Shown here: positions 62,408 to 64,000 of the stretch, piece by piece
How the letters are laid out: every line of letters starts with the position of its first letter
Position numbering within the stretch: the first letter of the stretch is position 1
From: Promethearchaeia archaeon
Lineage (GTDB): Archaea > Asgardarchaeota > Lokiarchaeia > Sigyniarchaeales > SOKP01
Reading direction: 5' to 3'
Length of the DNA stretch: 64,000 bases
Assembly: GCA_029856145.1 (NCBI GenBank)
Contig: JAHQWK010000012.1
Location: forward strand, 62,001 to 126,000
The notes under the pieces: model-generated
What the model saw: only the letters and a program-made list of their open reading frames with translations
The model's database searches: none
What the model was told of the DNA's origin: nothing
Translations under genes and position numbers: made by a program

Positions 62408-62641
62408 ATGGTAGATATTACAGATACACTGGATTGCACGGGCGATGTTTGTCCTTATCCAGATGTAAAAAGCAAAAGAAGAGTTAAAAAGATGAATTCA
62501 GGAGAAGTACTTGAAATTCTCCTTGATTATCCTCTTTCAGCTGAGAGAATTCCCGAAACTATGAAATCTCTAGGGCATGAAGTGCTATCTGTAGATAAGA
62601 CCGGAGATTCTTCTTGGAAGATTCTCATCCAAATAAAATAA
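62408..62641 (+). CDS. tusA: TusA/SirA-like sulfurtransferase
   Basis: The 77-residue protein has the CPYP motif with C15 in LDCTGDVCPYPDVKSKRRV, the persulfide-carrying cysteine of TusA proteins, and the family fold after it. It relays sulfur, and related YedF proteins are linked to selenium metabolism. It is followed by a YedE-type transporter gene with almost no gap and then a DsrE-like gene, forming a three-gene unit. The ribosome site AAAGTTGG lies weakly upstream. Confidence 0.9.
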   Translation: MVDITDTLDCTGDVCPYPDVKSKRRVKKMNSGEVLEILLDYPLSAERIPETMKSLGHEVLSVDKTGDSSWKILIQIK

Positions 62642-62654
62642 GGTGAAAAAAAAA

Positions 62655-63701
62655 ATGGAATTTTGGTATGCATTAATAGTAGGACTTATTATTGGAGGTA
62701 TTTTTGGTTTTATATTACAGCGCGGAAGATTCTGTATGAATTCAGCCTTCAGAGATATCATTTTAATGAAAGAATTTAAGCTCGCAAAAGCAGTCGTGGT
62801 CTCATTGGCCGTCTTAATGATTGGTTTCGCGATATTTGCATTTGGCGGAGTAATTAATTTAGCTCCAAAACCATTTAAACCATGGGCAGCAATAGTTGGT
62901 GGTTTAATATTTGGAGGTGGAATGGTTCTTGCAGCTGGGTGTGCAAGTGGAACTACATATCGAGTCGGAGAAGGAATGATGGGATCTTTTGTCGCTGCTG
63001 TTGGGTTAACAACCGGTGCAATAATGACAAAGTTTGGGCCTCTAAATCCATCAATGCTATTCTTACAAGATGTTGTAGTTGGAGGAAACCTTACAATTTT
63101 TGGAGAATTCGCAGACTTAGGAACAATATTACCGACTTTGATGATTATTATTGGTATAGTAGGGATTGCCCTTATGCTTTTTTTCTGGGGATGGCCAGCT
63201 ATAAAGAAAAAAAGAGAAGCAAAGGAACCTTTAATAAAAACTGAAAATTTTGTAGAATCAACCTTTAAAAAAGGATGGCCTTGGTGGGTTACTGGTATTG
63301 GTGTTGGTATAATATTAATAGCTGGTTACGTTGCTAGTAATGGTGTAGTAGGTATTACAGGTGGTTGGATTAATATCGATTTATGGCTCGTTTTTGGAGG
63401 GTTAAGTCCTATTGGATGGACTGGTGCTATAATTTTCGGTATTATCCTTGGATCATTCGTTAGTGCTATTATCGCTAAAGAGTTTAAGTTTAGGGTTCCG
63501 AAAGAAGGGTTCACATTGGTTAAGCAGTTTATAGGCGGAGGCTTAATGGGATTTGGTGCTGTAACAGCGATGGGATGTAATATAACAAACATATTAGGTG
63601 GAGTACCTCAGTTTTCATTACATAGTATTATAGCGGGCGCATGTATAATGTTTGGAGCTTGGATAGCAGCTTATCTTCTATTTATGTGGAGACAAGACTA
63701 A
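62655..63701 (+). CDS. yedE: YeeE/YedE-family transporter
   Basis: The 348-residue membrane protein has about nine or ten helices and the family's paired motifs: GFILQRGRFCMNSAFRDI near the N terminus, GGMVLAAGCASGTTYRVGEG near 91-110 and GFGAVTAMGCNITNILGG near 303-320, each with a conserved cysteine. Thiosulfate importers and selenium-associated YedE share these. A GTG at 62643 is in frame, but it lies within AAGGTGA, which reads better as the ribosome-binding site for the ATG at 62655; I prefer that start. Sulfur or selenium uptake is the likely role. Confidence 0.9.
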   Translation: MEFWYALIVGLIIGGIFGFILQRGRFCMNSAFRDIILMKEFKLAKAVVVSLAVLMIGFAIFAFGGVINLAPKPFKPWAAIVGGLIFGGGMVLAAGCASGTTYRVGEGMMGSFVAAVGLTTGAIMTKFGPLNPSMLFLQDVVVGGNLTIFGEFADLGTILPTLMIIIGIVGIALMLFFWGWPAIKKKREAKEPLIKTENFVESTFKKGWPWWVTGIGVGIILIAGYVASNGVVGITGGWINIDLWLVFGGLSPIGWTGAIIFGIILGSFVSAIIAKEFKFRVPKEGFTLVKQFIGGGLMGFGAVTAMGCNITNILGGVPQFSLHSIIAGACIMFGAWIAAYLLFMWRQD

Positions 63702-63724
63702 CTTTTGGAGATGAGAGAGAAATA

Positions 63725-64000
63725 TGGGACGACTTGGAATACTTTTTTTCAATGGACCATACCAAGCAGAGTCTGCTGAAACTGTTTGTAAATTAGCGAG
63801 CACAGCATTAGATAAAGGTCATGAAGTGCGAATTTTTTGCTATATGGATGCTGTCAATGCAGCTTTAGAAAATCAAAAAGATATTGAAGGAATATATAAC
63901 ATCGAAAAAGCGTTCAAAGAAATCCTTGAAAAAGGAGCAACTGTGAGATTATGTAACCTATGTCTTTTAGTGAGAGGTACCATGAAAAATTGTTTAAAGA
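63725..64000 (+). CDS. DsrE-family protein, truncated by the window edge
   Basis: The visible 92 residues begin MGRLGILFFNGPYQAESAET and continue through RIFCYMDAVNAALENQ to VRLCNLCLLVRGTMKNC. This is the DsrE/DsrF fold of small sulfur-relay proteins with a conserved Cys in the LCNLC segment. GGAG lies 14 bases before the start, and the gene lies 23 bases after the transporter gene in the same unit. TusA, YedE and DsrE together suggest a sulfur or selenium delivery path. The frame continues beyond the edge. Confidence 0.82.

Noticed and set aside
62643..62654. GTG at 62643 as start of the YedE gene
   Set aside because: It is part of AAGGTGA, the best ribosome-binding match, eight bases before an ATG that gives a family-like N terminus.
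1..64000. tRNA, rRNA or CRISPR arrays
   Set aside because: No T-arm-like sequences with matching acceptor ends and no regularly spaced repeats were found by reading the gaps.

Overview
The window is a roughly 30 % GC, gene-dense stretch of an archaeal chromosome, most likely from an Asgard archaeon (Promethearchaeota, Lokiarchaeia-like). Archaeal markers are a TATA-binding protein, UPF0147, a ribosomal eL13-like protein, an MtrH-like methyltransferase, endonuclease V, ADP-forming acetyl-CoA synthetase and an archaeosortase. The Asgard assignment rests on five Ras-superfamily GTPases, four of them fused to an N-terminal longin-like domain and three carrying a roadblock-like C-terminal domain, and on a selenocysteine hydrogenase small peptide with a SECIS-like structure in its 3' untranslated region. 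No rRNA, tRNA, CRISPR array or complete insertion sequence was seen.

Layout. 0-9 kb: an Fe-S protein, divergent threonine-degradation genes (SDR-type threonine dehydrogenase and 2-amino-3-ketobutyrate CoA ligase), a GPH-type transporter, a beta-keto acid cleavage enzyme paired with a 3-hydroxyacyl-CoA dehydrogenase-like protein, and a stand-alone Lrp-type sensor domain. 9-18.3 kb: nitroreductase, two tandem longin-Rab-like GTPases, a 7TM protein, UPF0147, a long PEP synthase, a macrodomain, a cysteine-cluster protein and TBP. 18.5-32 kb: archaeosortase unit, MtrH homologue, Rag/Arf-like GTPases, a zinc-ribbon roadblock protein, a PD-(D/E)XK nuclease, a NrdD-like protein apparently lacking catalytic residues, and a membrane transglutaminase. 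32.7-42 kb: a longin-wHTH protein, eL13-HhH protein, Trm9-like methyltransferase, and a giant one-pass membrane protein with a cytosolic longin-wHTH tail. 42-54 kb: a structured noncoding gap, M29 aminopeptidase, a hydantoinase remnant, alanine dehydrogenase, ADP-forming acetyl-CoA synthetase with a BioD/DRTGG partner, cyclophilin, coiled-coil/HEAT protein and endonuclease V. 54-64 kb: CooC, HypC, a toxin-antitoxin pair, then the operon vhuG-vhuA-vhuU-hdrC-hdrB, and divergently tusA-yedE-dsrE.

Together the metabolic genes describe an anaerobe that breaks down amino acids and related compounds (threonine, alanine, beta-keto acids, peptides), conserves energy at acetyl-CoA by substrate-level phosphorylation, returns pyruvate to sugars through PEP synthase, and handles electrons through a [NiFe] hydrogenase-heterodisulfide reductase module matured by CooC and HypC-like proteins.

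The most notable point is a 48-residue gene at 59044-59190 (minus strand) that gene callers would miss because of an in-frame TGA. It reads D-C-U-x-x-C-x-x-H and supplies the active-site C terminus that the 434-residue hydrogenase large subunit lacks. An 8-bp stem enclosing two hairpins overlaps its stop codon and 3' end. The neighbouring tusA-yedE-dsrE genes resemble a split form of the bacterial selenium-associated YedE/YedF pair, so this end of the window may combine selenoprotein and selenium-handling functions (inference).
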